Shown here piece after piece: positions 1 to 11,579 of a stretch of DNA of 64,000 bases; positions within the stretch are counted from its first letter, which is position 1, and the number at the start of each line of letters is the position of its first letter. Both the position numbers and the translations under genes were made by a program. The stretch comes from Euclidia mi. Taxonomy: Eukaryota; Arthropoda; Insecta; Lepidoptera; Erebidae. Location: NCBI GenBank assembly GCA_944739405.2, contig OX123190.2:84387086-84451085 (forward strand). The letters are read 5' to 3'. Under the pieces are notes generated by a model that was not told where the DNA came from, did not search any database, and saw only the letters and a program-made list of their open reading frames with translations.

Positions 1-1617
1 GGTGCTGGTGGCGGTGTCGCTATATACCTACGAGCTCAAATCCCTTTCCGTATAGTAAGCATCTCATCGCAACCACCACCCTCGAATGCCGGCGAGCATC
101 TCTTCTTAGAAGTGGAACTGAATCATTCTAAAGTTCTTCTAGGGGTCTATTATTCTCCTTCGTTACGTATAAATTTTTTCCCTTCTTTCGAACATCTCCT
201 AGAAACTTTAGTACCCTCTTACAGTCACGCAATTATAATGGGTGATTTTAACACCTGCATTATAAAACAGGATAATCGTGCCATGACCTTCGAGCGTATT
301 TTATATTCGAACAATCTATCTATTCTTCCTCTCAATGCTACACACTATTTTCCAAACTCTGTACCTTCTCTCCTTGACCTCATTTTCGTTTCTTCCCCTA
401 CTTTTGTATCCAAACATGGTCAGTGCTCTGCAGATGCTTTCTCCTACCATGATTTAATCTATCTTTCGTATAAAATACGCCCACCAAAGGTAAAACCTAA
501 AATTATCATGCAACGCAACTTCGGTGGGATGGATCGTTTGAAGCTTTGCGAAGATGCCCGTAGCATTGATTGGTCTCCTCTGTACTCATCAGACTGTGTA
601 GATGACAAAGTTAAAATTTTCACAGATAAGTTAACTCACCTGTACGACGAGCATGCACCAATCCGTGCCATTAAATTGAAGCACCTACCCGCACCTTGGC
701 TTACTGACGATATTAAAATTCTTATGAAAAAGAAAGCGGCTGCCAAGGCGAAGTATAAATGCCGTCCAACCCCTGGAAATTTAGAAAAATACACAAGTGC
801 CAGAAATCTCTGCAATAAGGTGTGTAGGAAAGCACAGCGCCATCACATTCACAACTCTGTTGAAAACGGAGATCCAGTTAAAATCTGGAAATTTCTTAGA
901 ACACTGGGAGTGGGTAAGTCTCGCAATGACACAATCTCCAAAGATATAAATATAGATTCGCTTAACGCACATTTCACTGCTTCACCCAACTTTGATGGGA
1001 AAACAAAAGCCAACACGTTACAAGATCTTTCACGTATCCCAACTCCCAGTTATTCACCTTTTGTTTTCGAGCAATTTTCCTGTTGTGGTGTTAAAAAGAG
1101 CATCATTTCAATCTCATCCAATGCTGTTGGTAATGACTGCATCAGTCGAAACATGATCCTGCCCATTCTAGATGAAATCCTCCCTGTCCTTTGTCATATC
1201 CTAAATTACTCAGTTACCAGCGGCGTCTTTCCATCAGCGTGGAAAGATGCACAAATAATTCCAATACCTAAAAAATCCAAACCCTGTTCCATTAATGACT
1301 TCCGTCCTATATCCATACTTCCATTCCTTTCTAAAGTCCTTGAGCATCTTGTACATACGCAACTCTGTACTTTCCTCTCCAAGAATGCTCTCCTGAATCC
1401 TTTCCAATCCGGTTTTCGTCCTGGTCATAGTACTACCACAGCATTGGTTCATATCACTCATGAGATAAGGCTGGGCATGGATGGTGGAAAACTCACGCTG
1501 TTGTCCTTGCTTGATTTTAGCAACACGGCGTGGCGTGCTATCTCCGTTACTTTTCGTAATTTTCATAAATTCTATCTCCAAACAGTTACTTTCATCTTAC
1601 CACCTTTATGCAGATGA
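1..1617 (+). pseudogene. LINE ORF2, 5' part (endonuclease plus start of reverse transcriptase), broken
   Basis: The frame is open from the window edge, so the element starts upstream. The N-terminal part reads as the end of an apurinic-type endonuclease of a non-LTR retrotransposon: GGGVAIYL near the edge, GDFN at about 241-252, and a later DLIF motif. The start of the reverse transcriptase follows (FRPISILP, FQSGFRPGHSTTTAL, then LLDFS at about 1505-1520). After LLDFS the frame is lost. The segment that should carry the first catalytic aspartates and PQGSV is missing, and the fingers resume in another frame within about 10 bases. This is an internal deletion plus frameshift, so the copy is dead. 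The RT order and absence of RNase H in the downstream part suggest a Jockey/CR1-like clade; clade assignment is inference. Confidence 0.85.
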
Positions 1618-2476
1618 TTTGCAGATATATTCACAAGCACCACTCGAGTCAATTCCAACGGCGTTTTCTAATATAAACTTAGATTTGGCGCGTATCTGTG
1701 CGTGGAGTAAAAATTATGGCCTCAAGGTGAATCCGACAAAAACACAGGTCATTCTAATTGGCAGTTCTAGGATGATTTCCAAGATAAATTGGCCACAGCT
1801 GCCGCAGATTGAGTTCGATGGTAACATCTTAGCAATTTCAGATAGCGTGAAAAACCTTGGTATTTATCTGGACAAAACTTTTTCATGGGGCAATCAATTA
1901 CAAGAGGGCAATCAATTACAAGAGACCAGCCGTAAATTGTTTGTTTCAGCTGGGTCATTACGTAGGCTGAGGAACTTTCTTCCCACCAACACCAAGATTG
2001 CGCTTGCACAATCCTTGCTTCTCCCAATACTCGATTATGCTGATGTCAGCTATCTTGATCTTAATGAGGACCAACTTGATAAACTTGAGCGTCTCCAAAA
2101 CTTCTGTATTAGATTCATTTTTGGTTTACGCAAATATGATCATGTATCTGAATTTCGATCCAGGCTCAAGTGGCTCCCAATTCGACTTTGCCGGAATACT
2201 CATATTCTTATGTTACTGTACAACGTGTTGTTTAATCCTAATACCCCCACATATCTCAAAGAACGTTTTAAGTTCCTTCATGACACACATTTAAAGACCT
2301 TGAGGTCGTCGGTGGATCTGAGACTGCAGATGCCAACACATTCCACAAACTTCTACGATAAATCCTTCGCTGTTCAAGCTGTCCGTTTGTGGAATGCGCT
2401 GCCGGTCGAAATTAGGCAAGCTAAATCATTGAACATTTTTAAAAATGCACTAAAGAAACATTATTTGTCATTGTAA
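1526..2476 (+). pseudogene. LINE ORF2, 3' part (reverse transcriptase palm/thumb and C-terminus)
   Basis: Continuation of the same LINE in another frame. It starts at GVLSPLLF, carries the catalytic YADD box at about 1606-1617, and ends with a typical LINE C-terminal block (AVRLWNALPVEIRQA) before a TAA stop at 2474-2476. No RNase H domain follows. An ATG at 1481 opens this frame but lies upstream of the junction and is not a real start. The 5' and 3' halves are separated by a deletion of the RT segment between LLDFS and the GVLSPLLF box. An 18-bp tandem duplication at 1888-1923 adds six residues. Confidence 0.85.
1888..1923 (+). repeat. 18-bp tandem duplication inside the LINE RT
   Basis: GGGCAATCAATTACAAGA occurs twice in direct succession (1888-1905 and 1906-1923). 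The unit is a multiple of three, so the reading frame is kept (GNQLQE twice). It is a private change of this dead copy or its subfamily. Confidence 0.9.
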
Positions 2477-2787
2477 ACTAATTTTGTCACTGTATTTTGT
2501 GTTCATATTATTATATGTACCTATGTATATGCATTATATTTATGTATATGTATTATATTTATGTATAATATTATACCTATATATGTTTATATATGTATGT
2601 ATCATATTATGTATTTAATTATTTATAATATGTTTAGCACCTATCATGTCTATTGTATATATGCCTGCGTATGTATGTATAATAAATAAAACCAATTTAT
2701 ATAATAATAATAATATAATAAATATAATAAAAATATTTATAGTAATCAGATACTTATTCACTACACATCAAAGCTTTTTGTTTTTTC
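2477..2787. repeat. AT-rich 3' untranslated region and tail of the LINE
   Basis: Directly after the LINE stop codon the sequence becomes ATGTATAT-rich and ends in runs of AATAATAAT with AATAAA-like signals (2680-2745). This fits the 3' UTR and A-rich tail of the preceding element. A short open frame here is not supported as a gene. Confidence 0.6.
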
Positions 2788-2935
2788 AGTCTGTCCATCC
2801 TAAGGTTGCCTGGAAGAGATCGCACGTTGCGATAAGGCTGCCCTTGTGCATTTGATATGTATGTAGTACACTTGTAATTTACACCGAATTTGTACCAACA
2901 TTTGCACAATAAAGAATTATCTACCTATCTAACAC
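2788..2935 (+). repeat. 3'-end fragment of another LINE
   Basis: The segment starts with CTGTCCATCCTAAGGTTGCC, followed by a small hairpin with arms ATCGCA/TGCGAT, a pyrimidine-rich CTGCCCTTGTGC stretch and an AATAAAG signal at about 2910. This layout matches the conserved 3' tails of lepidopteran LINEs (BMC1/Jockey-like group, from family knowledge). Only the tail is present, as expected after 5' truncation. Confidence 0.6.
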
Positions 2936-4070
2936 TACCAGATCGATGGAGTGGTTATGGGTAGTCCTATAGCATCGGTAATGGCCAACATCTGAATGGA
3001 GCACTTCGAGGAATCCATAGACATGCAGGCATCAAATGTTAAGCTATGGAACAGCTATGTCGATGATATCTTTTGCATCATGAAGGGGAACCCAACAAGA
3101 CGTGGAACAATTCGCAGACAAATTGAACTCCATACATCCGAACATCCGATTCACATACGAAATGAAGGTAGACGGATCGTTATCCTTTCTCGACGTTAAA
3201 GTGACAGTGAGAGATAATGATACCCTTGGACACACTGTATATAGAAAACCGACCCACACAGACAGGTATCTTAACGCGAACTCGCACCACAAACCGCGGC
3301 ATTTGGATTCCGTTGTGTGATCGTTAGTGAACAGAGCGTATGACCTGTGTGACCCTGAACAGTTAAATAGTGAACTGTCACATGTTCAGGAGGTACTTAG
3401 GTGCAACGGATACAAGAAGAAGATACTCCGTCTGAAGAGGAAAGATCGAAGACCTGAAGTGAGCAGAGTGCCGGCTTACATGCCGTATCTAAAGGGAGTA
3501 ACGGACAAGGTTGGAACAGTACTCAAGAAATACTCCATCAAGACTGTATACAGTCCGTTCTCTAAGATAGCACATAATCTGCGTACCCCAAAGGATGTCA
3601 TTCCTCTCCAAACACCTGGCGTCTACAAAGTCGATTGCAGCTGCTGTAGTTCATATATCGGGCAGACTAAGCGTACAATTGCTGAAAGAGTAAAAGAACA
3701 TATCGCAGCTGTGAAAAACCGACATATTAATAAGTCGGCGATAGCTGAGCATTTGTTGGAGTCTGGACCAAACCACTGGATAGAACTGCATCAACCACAA
3801 GTCTTATCCACCGATCGTCACTATCACTCCAGGATAGTACGTGAAGCGGTAGAAATCAAGAAATATAACAATTTCAACCGGGAGGATGGATATAGATTAT
3901 CGACTACTTGGAATCCAGTCATCAGCAAATGTAAACACCGCCGCAGTGATAAATCTCAACAGTGTGTAGACGTCATTAGTGTAGTGTGTCGGAGTACCGA
4001 CAGTGCGAACTTAAATAAAGACCAAGTGAGGGTAGGTGCCGAAATCCGCACTTCCACAAGACGGCGCTGA
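2936..4070 (+). pseudogene. Penelope-like element RT plus GIY-YIG endonuclease, broken
   Basis: The 5'-truncated element begins with QIDGVVMGSPIASVMANI, a Penelope RT motif, followed by the YVDDIF box at about 3058-3075. The C-terminal part (3327-4070) holds a GIY-YIG endonuclease: VYKVDCSCCSSYIGQTKRT with a downstream R..EH..A block and a NREDGY...WNPVI tail. At least three breaks are visible: a TGA at 2993-2995, a frameshift near 3095 and a TGA at 3318-3320. RT plus GIY-YIG is diagnostic of PLEs. The copy cannot be active. Confidence 0.88.
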
Positions 4071-4200
4071 GCTCTCATCAGTCTCTCGCCGACCACGCTC
4101 GGTGCAAGACGAGCGAAACGTCGGTAACAAATAGGTATTTATACCTTAAATAAATTAATTGTACGCGATTAAGACCCGCTAATTTATTTTGTATGATGTA
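4071..4200 (+). repeat. PLE 3' terminal region with a possible hammerhead ribozyme relic
   Basis: Non-coding tail of the PLE. At 4097-4114 the arms GCTCG/CGAGC form a stem, followed by GAAAC at 4115-4119 and GTC at 4120-4122. That is the order of the 3' half of a hammerhead core with a minimal stem III, which PLE terminal repeats are known to carry. The 5' half of the core (CTGANGA) is not intact: CCGACCA stands at 4089-4095. I therefore call a decayed or divergent motif, not a working ribozyme. Confidence 0.4.
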
Positions 4201-6660
4201 TACAAATCGCGAAAGTTTAAAATCGATTAAAACAAATATTGTGTAATGTCATAAATTATTACACAATATTTGCTTATTTTTTGCTGTAATTTTATAATTA
4301 ATTAGTTTATTCACAATTAAAAAATAAAATATCAAATATAAATAATTATATTATTTGTTTACAATGATGTTTTAAATCCATAATTATTACGCCTCGCCCG
4401 CAAAATACAAAGTCAGCGAAATTTACAAAATTTCAAATGCTGACATCTAAATAATTTTCTAAGCAAGCATTGCTATAATTTTATATTTTTGTAAAGCTTA
4501 TGTCTCCAGGTATACAAAATAACAAAAGAGGGCAAGTTATAACTCATATTGTTATCATGACAAACAAAATTGCCGAGTAGGTCGTCAATAGACACATTGT
4601 ATACGATAGGATCGAGTTCGGCGGGTCGCATTAACTAAACAGTCCGTCATTCAGTCATCCATTCAAACATTACTGCAAAGCTTATTTTAATCTACTTTCA
4701 TAAAAACATTACTTCAAATATCAACGCCCTAGTGACGAGTTGTATATTTAGGTTTCAAGTAGCACGGCAAGTGGCCTTGCTTCGCGGGTGGTCCGGTAAA
4801 CCGATAGCGATATAAGTGTCAAATGAACGCACCCGAGAAGACCGGGTAATTAAAAAAATTACCGATGGCTTCCGAAACCGGCGTCTTTCAACTATTATTG
4901 CAGCTAGGAACAACGAGTCGATGAATGACGCGATACGAGGTGCGAAGGATGAGGAGACATCCACGGCTGGTACGTCTCCAGATTTCGGTGAGATCCTAGG
5001 TATGTATTCTCCGAGAGGGAAACAACAGAATTGTCTTGCCCATCGTAATAATTATTATTCTCTGCCTCGCTTGAGCGATCTAAATAATTTGCTAAGGTGC
5101 TTCGACGGCTTCGACCGCGCAAAGTGTCAAATGACGAGCTGACGCGGCCACTTGACACCGCCCGGGGTCGATAAATTAGTTTTTGTGCGCTCCTTGTTCA
5201 CCTCTATGACCTCAACTAATGTTTTTGTTCGATTTATTCCCTTTATCCCCTCGAAGCATTTTGGCCACCATCGAGGCCTCTCAGGTTAATTTCACCTCAG
5301 GTCAGGCTACTTTCGAGGCTAGGCTTTCGAGCTAAGTACGGGCGCGTAATATTTTCGTTGAAAGAGTGATATTTCTATTTATTAAGTTAATATTGTATAT
5401 CAAAAGACGCGTAATTAAATAAGCTTTCGAATGATATTAATTAACACCAAATAATATAAATATTTTTCCAGTGGTATAATATTTTCCCGCCATTTTCGAG
5501 CGCGCTATTATATTTCTAACATATTCATATTTCTCGTCGTTTTTTTTATTATGGGAGGTATATAAGTATTGTACACGGTTAGAAAGGTAATTTAATTTAC
5601 TTTCAGAGAAAATAGATATAATGGAAAGAATCATTTTAAATATAAAAAATATAAATGATTGTTAATTGCCGCCAATTTTTGTATTTTATTTTTTAAACAT
5701 TTTTTTTTATACATATATCAGATTCAAACCTAGATAAGTTTGTTTTCAACTAGATTTCCAATTAAAAAAAATCTAATTAATTATAAAATAACTAAATTAT
5801 AATAACTAAATAAATTGTCACCAGCCCTCGGGGCGAAATGTGTCGTAAGATAGGTACGACGAAGGAAGCACATGAAGCTTACGAGTATTATATTCGAATT
5901 GCCTTGGTGAATAAGAGTTCGAAGGTTCACTTACCTACCCCTTATTTTCCGCAAGCGGCCCGCGTGGATGCTACTTGTGGCCCGTGAATGCTATGTAAAA
6001 TAGTAATCAATAAACAACTAACTACAGCGTTATATGGTCAGGCTTAGACTAACACCATCCTACTACCTTCCATGAATGGCAGAATGAGGCGATTAAGCTT
6101 CATAAGAGGGAGATGAACCTTCCCTCGTGTAGGTACTGATTACCATACTGCATTTGCAATGTGCAAAACTCCCTATTAAATGTAACCGGCATAACGGCCC
6201 TTAGTTCCCAGCTGCCCAATCATGCCAGCTAACGGTAACAACCGTGGTCATGGATAGATAGCTGCCAACGGCAATCTGGCTATGTCTAAGTGACTCGGTT
6301 GACGCGGTTGCTTATTATCAGTAAAATGCGCTAGCGTCGGTGAACACGTTCTCCGTCAATGGTGGACAGCCACAAAGTAGCAATATCCGTGTAGTGTGTA
6401 TGGCAACAGTCGGGCCGCGGCACTCAGTACGCCCGGAGCGGTCGGCCGGCAGCCGCTTATAAGTGTGGATAAAAACTACTATCTCGTACAATTTTTTTAT
6501 TGCCGCATGCCGGCTATGCGGCACCTATGCACTATGCATAGGTGCCCCCAGAGATCACATGATAACGTGCTCTTGGTTTATCTGAAGTCTTAAAGAGCCT
6601 ACTCTACTACAGGGAAGAAAACAAACGATACCTAGGTGGGGTAAGGCTTCTTGTCACCAA
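4201..6660. other. No recognisable gene; AT-rich then mixed sequence
   Basis: 4201-4560 is very AT-rich. 4640-5350 and 5820-6600 are of more balanced composition and carry short open frames on both strands, none with recognisable motifs. A 25-bp palindrome (GCACCTATGCA / TGCATAGGTGC) lies at 6521-6545. The region may hold old, unidentified repeats. No splice-site-bounded coding exon could be supported. Confidence 0.5.
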
Positions 6661-6689
6661 AGCCCTCCATGACAACGTTTTTCTGTTGC

Positions 6690-8818
6690 AGGTATTTTAA
6701 AAGATACTAAAAAGCAGATCAAACATCTAAGGAGTGAAATCCATAGGTTAAGAAAGACAAACAAGAACTTTAAGACAAGACTGGCTCTTTCTGAAAAGAT
6801 AAACAATCGTCTGGCGTTGCAGTGAGTCACGAAGAACATGACAATGTCTGCTAGGATCTTAACAAATATCCAATTTCGTGAAACGCTGAAGAAGCCCAAG
6901 GGACATCGATTTACCACTGAAGAAAAAACCTTAGCACTGTCTTTATATAAAAGAAGTCCTAAATGCTATGGTCTCCTATCGAAATGTTTTACGTTGCCTT
7001 CAACGAAAGCGTTAAAAAACCTGCTAGCCAAAATTGGGCTTACCCCAGGCATTAATAATATTATTTTTGCTCAACTGAAGAACACTGTGGCTCAGATGAA
7101 TGAAGATAACCGCGTGTGTACAGTTATATTTGATGAAATGTCTATTAACCCTCAAATACACTATAATAATACATAAGATGAGCTAAAAGGTTTCGCCACA
7201 ATTGGCAATAATAATAATATTGCAGACCATGTCTTAACATTCATGGTACGAGGTGTTAAGAAAAATTTCAAACAACCAGTGGCTTATTATTTCACCGAAT
7301 GCCTTAATAAAATCAATTTGAAAAACACAATTAAGGATGTCATCCAGAATGTCCAAAATACAGGACTGAAAGTCGTGGCTACCGTATGTGACCAAAGTGC
7401 TGTAAATGTTAGTGCCATAGACAGCTTAGTCAAAGACGCCAGAGAAATTTACACCAGAAAAGGGTTGGATTGGCGTAATGATATATTTATAGTTAATAAT
7501 AAAAAGATTAATCCCATATACGACGTACCACATATGTTCAAAGGCATTCGGAACAACCTTTTAACAAAAGACCTTCAGTATGTCGATTTTGAGGATGGAA
7601 AGAAGACAAAAACTGTTGTGGGAATATTTTCAAAAACTGTACCTGGCGGACGTATCATATGGTGAACTAAGAATTTTGCAAAAAATAAGTGAAGAACACA
7701 TTAATCCAAACAAAATTAATAAAATGAAAGTAAAAACAGCCACACAAATATTTAGCCCGTGTAGCAATAGCTACCAAACATTTGGCCGACAGCGGAAAAC
7801 TAGATTCTGAATGCGGGCAATTGACACCGTTTGTTTTGACTATGGACAGATTATTCGACAGTCTAAATTCATATTCATTTTATCCGTTAAAAGGAAAAAA
7901 AAATAGAGCTGGTGTTAAAATTAACCCTCCCCATCGTAAACTGTGGCAAGACGCAATATTATATAAAAAAAAATTAAATTTATAGAAAAGAAAAACGAAA
8001 GCAATAGAATTCAGTTGGTTGAGAAGGTAATTCCGTCGTCCGTAAAAACAAGCGCTGTGGAAAATTTTAAATAAAAGGTATGGATTTGATGTACTGCTGT
8101 GTAGAAATTTAAATCAGAACCCTATTGAAAACTTTTTCGGTAGTATTAGAAGTCTTGGTGTAAGGAATGTCTCACCAAACACAGTTGGCTTTGAGGGAGC
8201 TTTTACTATTAAATAACTTTTGTAGTTCGCATTCCATCAAAGCCAACTGTGAAGATGACATGAACACATACCTGCAAAACCTAAATTTTTTTTTAACCAG
8301 GCAAACAGAGGTAAACGACTCGACGGATATTAATAAAATATTTATTCATAATGAAATTCTGCATTATAACGATCATCATGAAAATTATCCTCAGTCGTAT
8401 GTTTGGGGATAGACCCTGAAAAAATGTTTAAAAATAATAAAGGGATGCAATATTTGCAGACAAAAACTTATTTCTACAGAAGAAGACACAGCAAATGCAT
8501 ACATTAAAGCGAAAGAATACAATAATGATAAGAAATGGCTTTGTTACCCCTCTAAGGCTCTTAGACAATGTTTTGACGAGATACAAAATATAACAATACA
8601 TACAATAAAAGCTGGTTCAGTAACAATAAATATTAAGAAAAATATTAAAGCTATAAATGCCTTATTCATCGATTTTAAATTATTTAATTGCATGGTACAC
8701 AAAGAAAAAATTAAGGAGTATTTTGAAAATATATCAATAAATGTAATTAAGGTGAGTTGGGGTAAGTCGGAATGGATTTTTGATGAGATAAACAGTGTTG
8801 ATTTGAAACTGTTGTGAA
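6690..8818 (+). pseudogene. P-element-type (THAP9-like) transposase, decayed
   Basis: The order of blocks follows P-type transposases. A leucine/isoleucine-spaced coiled coil lies at 6690-6822, then helix-turn-helix-like sequence. The RNase H-like core follows with FDEMSI at about 7129-7146 and VCDQSA at 7387-7404, then the motif VPHMFKGIRNNLL. Near the end NQNPIENFFGSIRSLG is the classic C-terminal block. Stops at 6823-6825 and 7174-7176, a frameshift near 7617-7665, another near 7760-7800 and more stops after 7985 break the frame. The N-terminal THAP domain is not attached; a THAP-like remnant exists at 31888 but is 25 kb away. A dead copy of a DNA transposon is the best reading. Host domestication is unlikely given the number of breaks. 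Confidence 0.82.
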
Positions 8819-9970
8819 TCAAAGAGATTTACGTCAAATCCATGAAATGATGTTTTGGGTAAAAAAGTATAGTCAACTTGTTTCTATAATGTTGACAGCA
8901 ATCTTTTTGAAACAATATTTTATGAAAAAAAACGTTAGTAACATTGGTCTTAAGAAAAAAAATGTAGGCGAAAGATGAAACGCTGAAGGGGTAAGATTGA
9001 AATAGTGATTAAAATCGTATTCATAGTCATTATGCTTATGTGATGACCAATAAACTTGCTGCTTCAATAAACTAAATAACTTGAAAATCAGTTACATTAA
9101 AAAATCGCATTCTAAATGCTAGAAAAAATAATTTATCAAATAAAATATATCAATCTTACCCCGTTAAAACGGCTGGCAGTCAGGGGTTCTCAATCTGTAT
9201 TGGATATTAAAAGCTCATGCATGTCTGTCAAGTTTAACTCGGGTCGATGAATAAAACACACGTTTTCATTTAGTACCCCGTAGCGTACATAATAATTATT
9301 TTCATATAATAAACCACGACAGCAGAATACAATTAAACATTATTAAATTATTATTTCAAAGGAGGTAATTCCTAAACATCACAGTTAAATAAAATCAGTC
9401 AGTTATAAGTACTACTTTTAAAACTAAAAATAACCTCTTATCAAAAATATGTTTAATAATACTTTGGCTTTATCACATCAGTTGGTAATTCCGCAAAGCA
9501 GAATTAAGTAACTACAATATAAAAATCACGTACTCGTATTTTGCGTCCCTTAATAATTAATAAAAAAAATACAACAAAACTAGACACTCTTGCCTTTATA
9601 AACGTTAGTAAACAATACCTACTATTATAATCACTGCCAAATTGACATTAAAATTCTAGATAATTGTAAAAAAACACCGTTCGCGTTCATCAGAACTCGA
9701 GAAATCACTGAAAACTGAAGAAGATTGAGGGCCTCTTTGCATGAGTTTAGTAAACGGGGTAAGATGGAAAGTTTTATATTATCATCTTACCCCGCTAAAT
9801 TTTGCTGGGGAAAGTTCGAAAGGCACTATAAATCTTAAAATACGCGAAATATACTAATCATCACATTATAGAGCATATTACATTTCAAATCTAATAACGA
9901 ATGTCAAAACAAAATGTTAGTTACTTACCTTTGTAAGGAAATACAGTGAGCGGGGTAAGATTGAAAAACT
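8753..9970. repeat. Iterated GGGGTAAGAT motif in both orientations
   Basis: The 3' flank of the P-type pseudogene carries the core GGGGTAAGAT(T/G)GAAA at about 8987, 9756 and 9952 on the plus strand, its reverse complement at about 9151-9163 and 9783-9793, and a weaker form at 8759-8768. The rest is AT-rich. The spacing is irregular. The motif could be subterminal sites of the transposon or an unrelated dispersed motif; the link to the P element is inference. Confidence 0.5.
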
Positions 9971-10454
9971 CAATTTTACGAGGAAATATACATATATATA
10001 CAGGGTGTAAAAAGACCCTTAACGAAAACTGAAACCCCATATAGTACCAATTATTACGATAATTTTTTACTTCGGCACCATACCTGGGAAATTACTGGTT
10101 TAGGAGATATTGAGGCTCAAAGTCACGAATTTTTTTTTCGAATTATGTCAAAATCGTGTTTAGAATGATAAATGTACACTTTCTGCCAAATAAACATACA
10201 GAAAATTTTCAATATTTCCCTAAAATAAACGGCTTTAAAGTTCCCGACGCGTAGTGTATACGTACCAGCAATCAGCTGCGAGGTCATTCGCCTCGGCCGC
10301 GCGACCACGTGATCATAAACTGCCGCCACCGCGGCGCACGGTGTAGGTAGATACGGCCGGCGTAGGTACGATGTCTGCAAACGCACGCTATACTACTACG
10401 CTACACTATACTATTGCTGGTAATAAAAGTTGTAAATTTTTTTAAGCAAAATTT

Positions 10455-11040
10455 TTTTTTTCTGACAATCTTGTTAAGATCGCGGGAAGCGGTTGGACGC
10501 GGGCGGCCCAAGATCGGGAGAGGCATAGCATGCCCAGCAGTGGACGTCCTTTGGCTGAAATGATGATGATTAAAGATTCTGACAACGATCTATCAAAACC
10601 TTAGCCATCTGGATCAGTCTCTGCGGGAAGCGGTTGGATGCGGGCGGCCCAAGATCGGCAGAGGCATAGCATGCCCAGCAGTGGACGTCCTTTGGCTGAA
10701 ATGTTGATGACTAAAGATTCTGAAAACGATCTATCAAAACCTTAGCCATCTGGATCAGTCTCTGCGGGAAGCGGTTGGATGTGGGCGGCTCAAGATCGGG
10801 AGAGGCATAGCATGCCCAGCAGTGGACGTCCTTTGGCTGAAATGATGATGACTAAAGATTCTGAAAACGATCTATCAAAACCTTAGCCATCTGGATCAGT
10901 CTCTGTCAACATAACTACCTACCACACGACAACAGCTGTTTTTACTTTAAAAATAGTCGCCTGTTGACACATGTTTAATTATTTGTTACCTACTTTATCT
11001 TTAGTACAGATTAGATGTTTCATTAAAGAATAGCATTGTC
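10455..11040 (+). repeat. Dispersed repeat with an internally triplicated ~140-bp segment
   Basis: Three near-identical copies of a segment starting GCGGGAAGCGGTTGGA run at about 10481-10620, 10622-10761 and 10763-10903. Each contains CCCAGCAGTGGACGTCCTTT and GGCTGAAATGATGATGA, a lepidopteran LINE/SINE-tail signature. The whole block is present once, in reverse complement and without the triplication, at 23267-23370 plus 25496-25683. The family is therefore dispersed, and the triplication belongs to this copy. Confidence 0.8.
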
Positions 11041-11199
11041 TTGTCACTTCATCGTACAAAAAATTAAGAGATTAATTATTTTTGATTAATCTAAACGTGT
11101 TCTGTTAAGAACATCGTTAGTTAAGTAATTGGCAGTCCAGTATTTTTATGATAATGAAGTCCTGGGCCAGAGGGGCCCGTGTCAAAGTGGCAACCGCTC

Positions 11200-11430
11200 G
11201 AACCTAGTAGGGCCTAGTACGAGTTAGCACTCGATCGTCACGGTGGACCATAGCCTAGTCGATGGGAACAATTTCCATACATTTTGTAAAAGCGCCCCTA
11301 ACGGAGAGTAGCGATCGATAGAGACCGCTAGGGGGCGCATTTAGAAAATGTATGGAAATTGTTCCCGTCGACTAGGCTATCGTCCACCGTGACGATCGAG
11401 TGCAAACTCGTACTAGACCTACAAGGTTAA
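11200..11430. repeat. Foldback (hairpin) element, ~100-bp arms
   Basis: The left arm (about 11200-11300) and right arm (about 11330-11430) are inverted copies with few mismatches. Both contain ACTCGATCGTCACGGTGGA and GGAACAATTTCCATACATTTT or their complements. The loop of about 29 bases lies at 11301-11329. It has no coding content. It could be a MITE or a single-copy hairpin; its transcript would form a long double-stranded stem. Confidence 0.85.
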
Positions 11431-11532
11431 GCGCGTTCGGCACCGTCTGCGTCTAGTTTATGGGTGACCGGCTACAAAAAGACAAACCCCTCCGTGCCTC
11501 GGAGAGCACGTTAAGCCGTCTGATTTTAAACA

Positions 11533-11579
11533 GTCGTTAGAGGAATCAGTACCCTCATATCTAGTCTAAACCATTCAGG
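11533..11579 (+). repeat. Copy of the GTCGTTA...CAGTACCCTC terminal repeat
   Basis: GTCGTTAGAGGAATCAGTA...CTAGTCTAAACCATT resembles the terminal repeats at 12851-12908 and 13340-13394. It is in the same orientation as the latter. The three copies imply a related family member or a longer original element. Confidence 0.6.
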
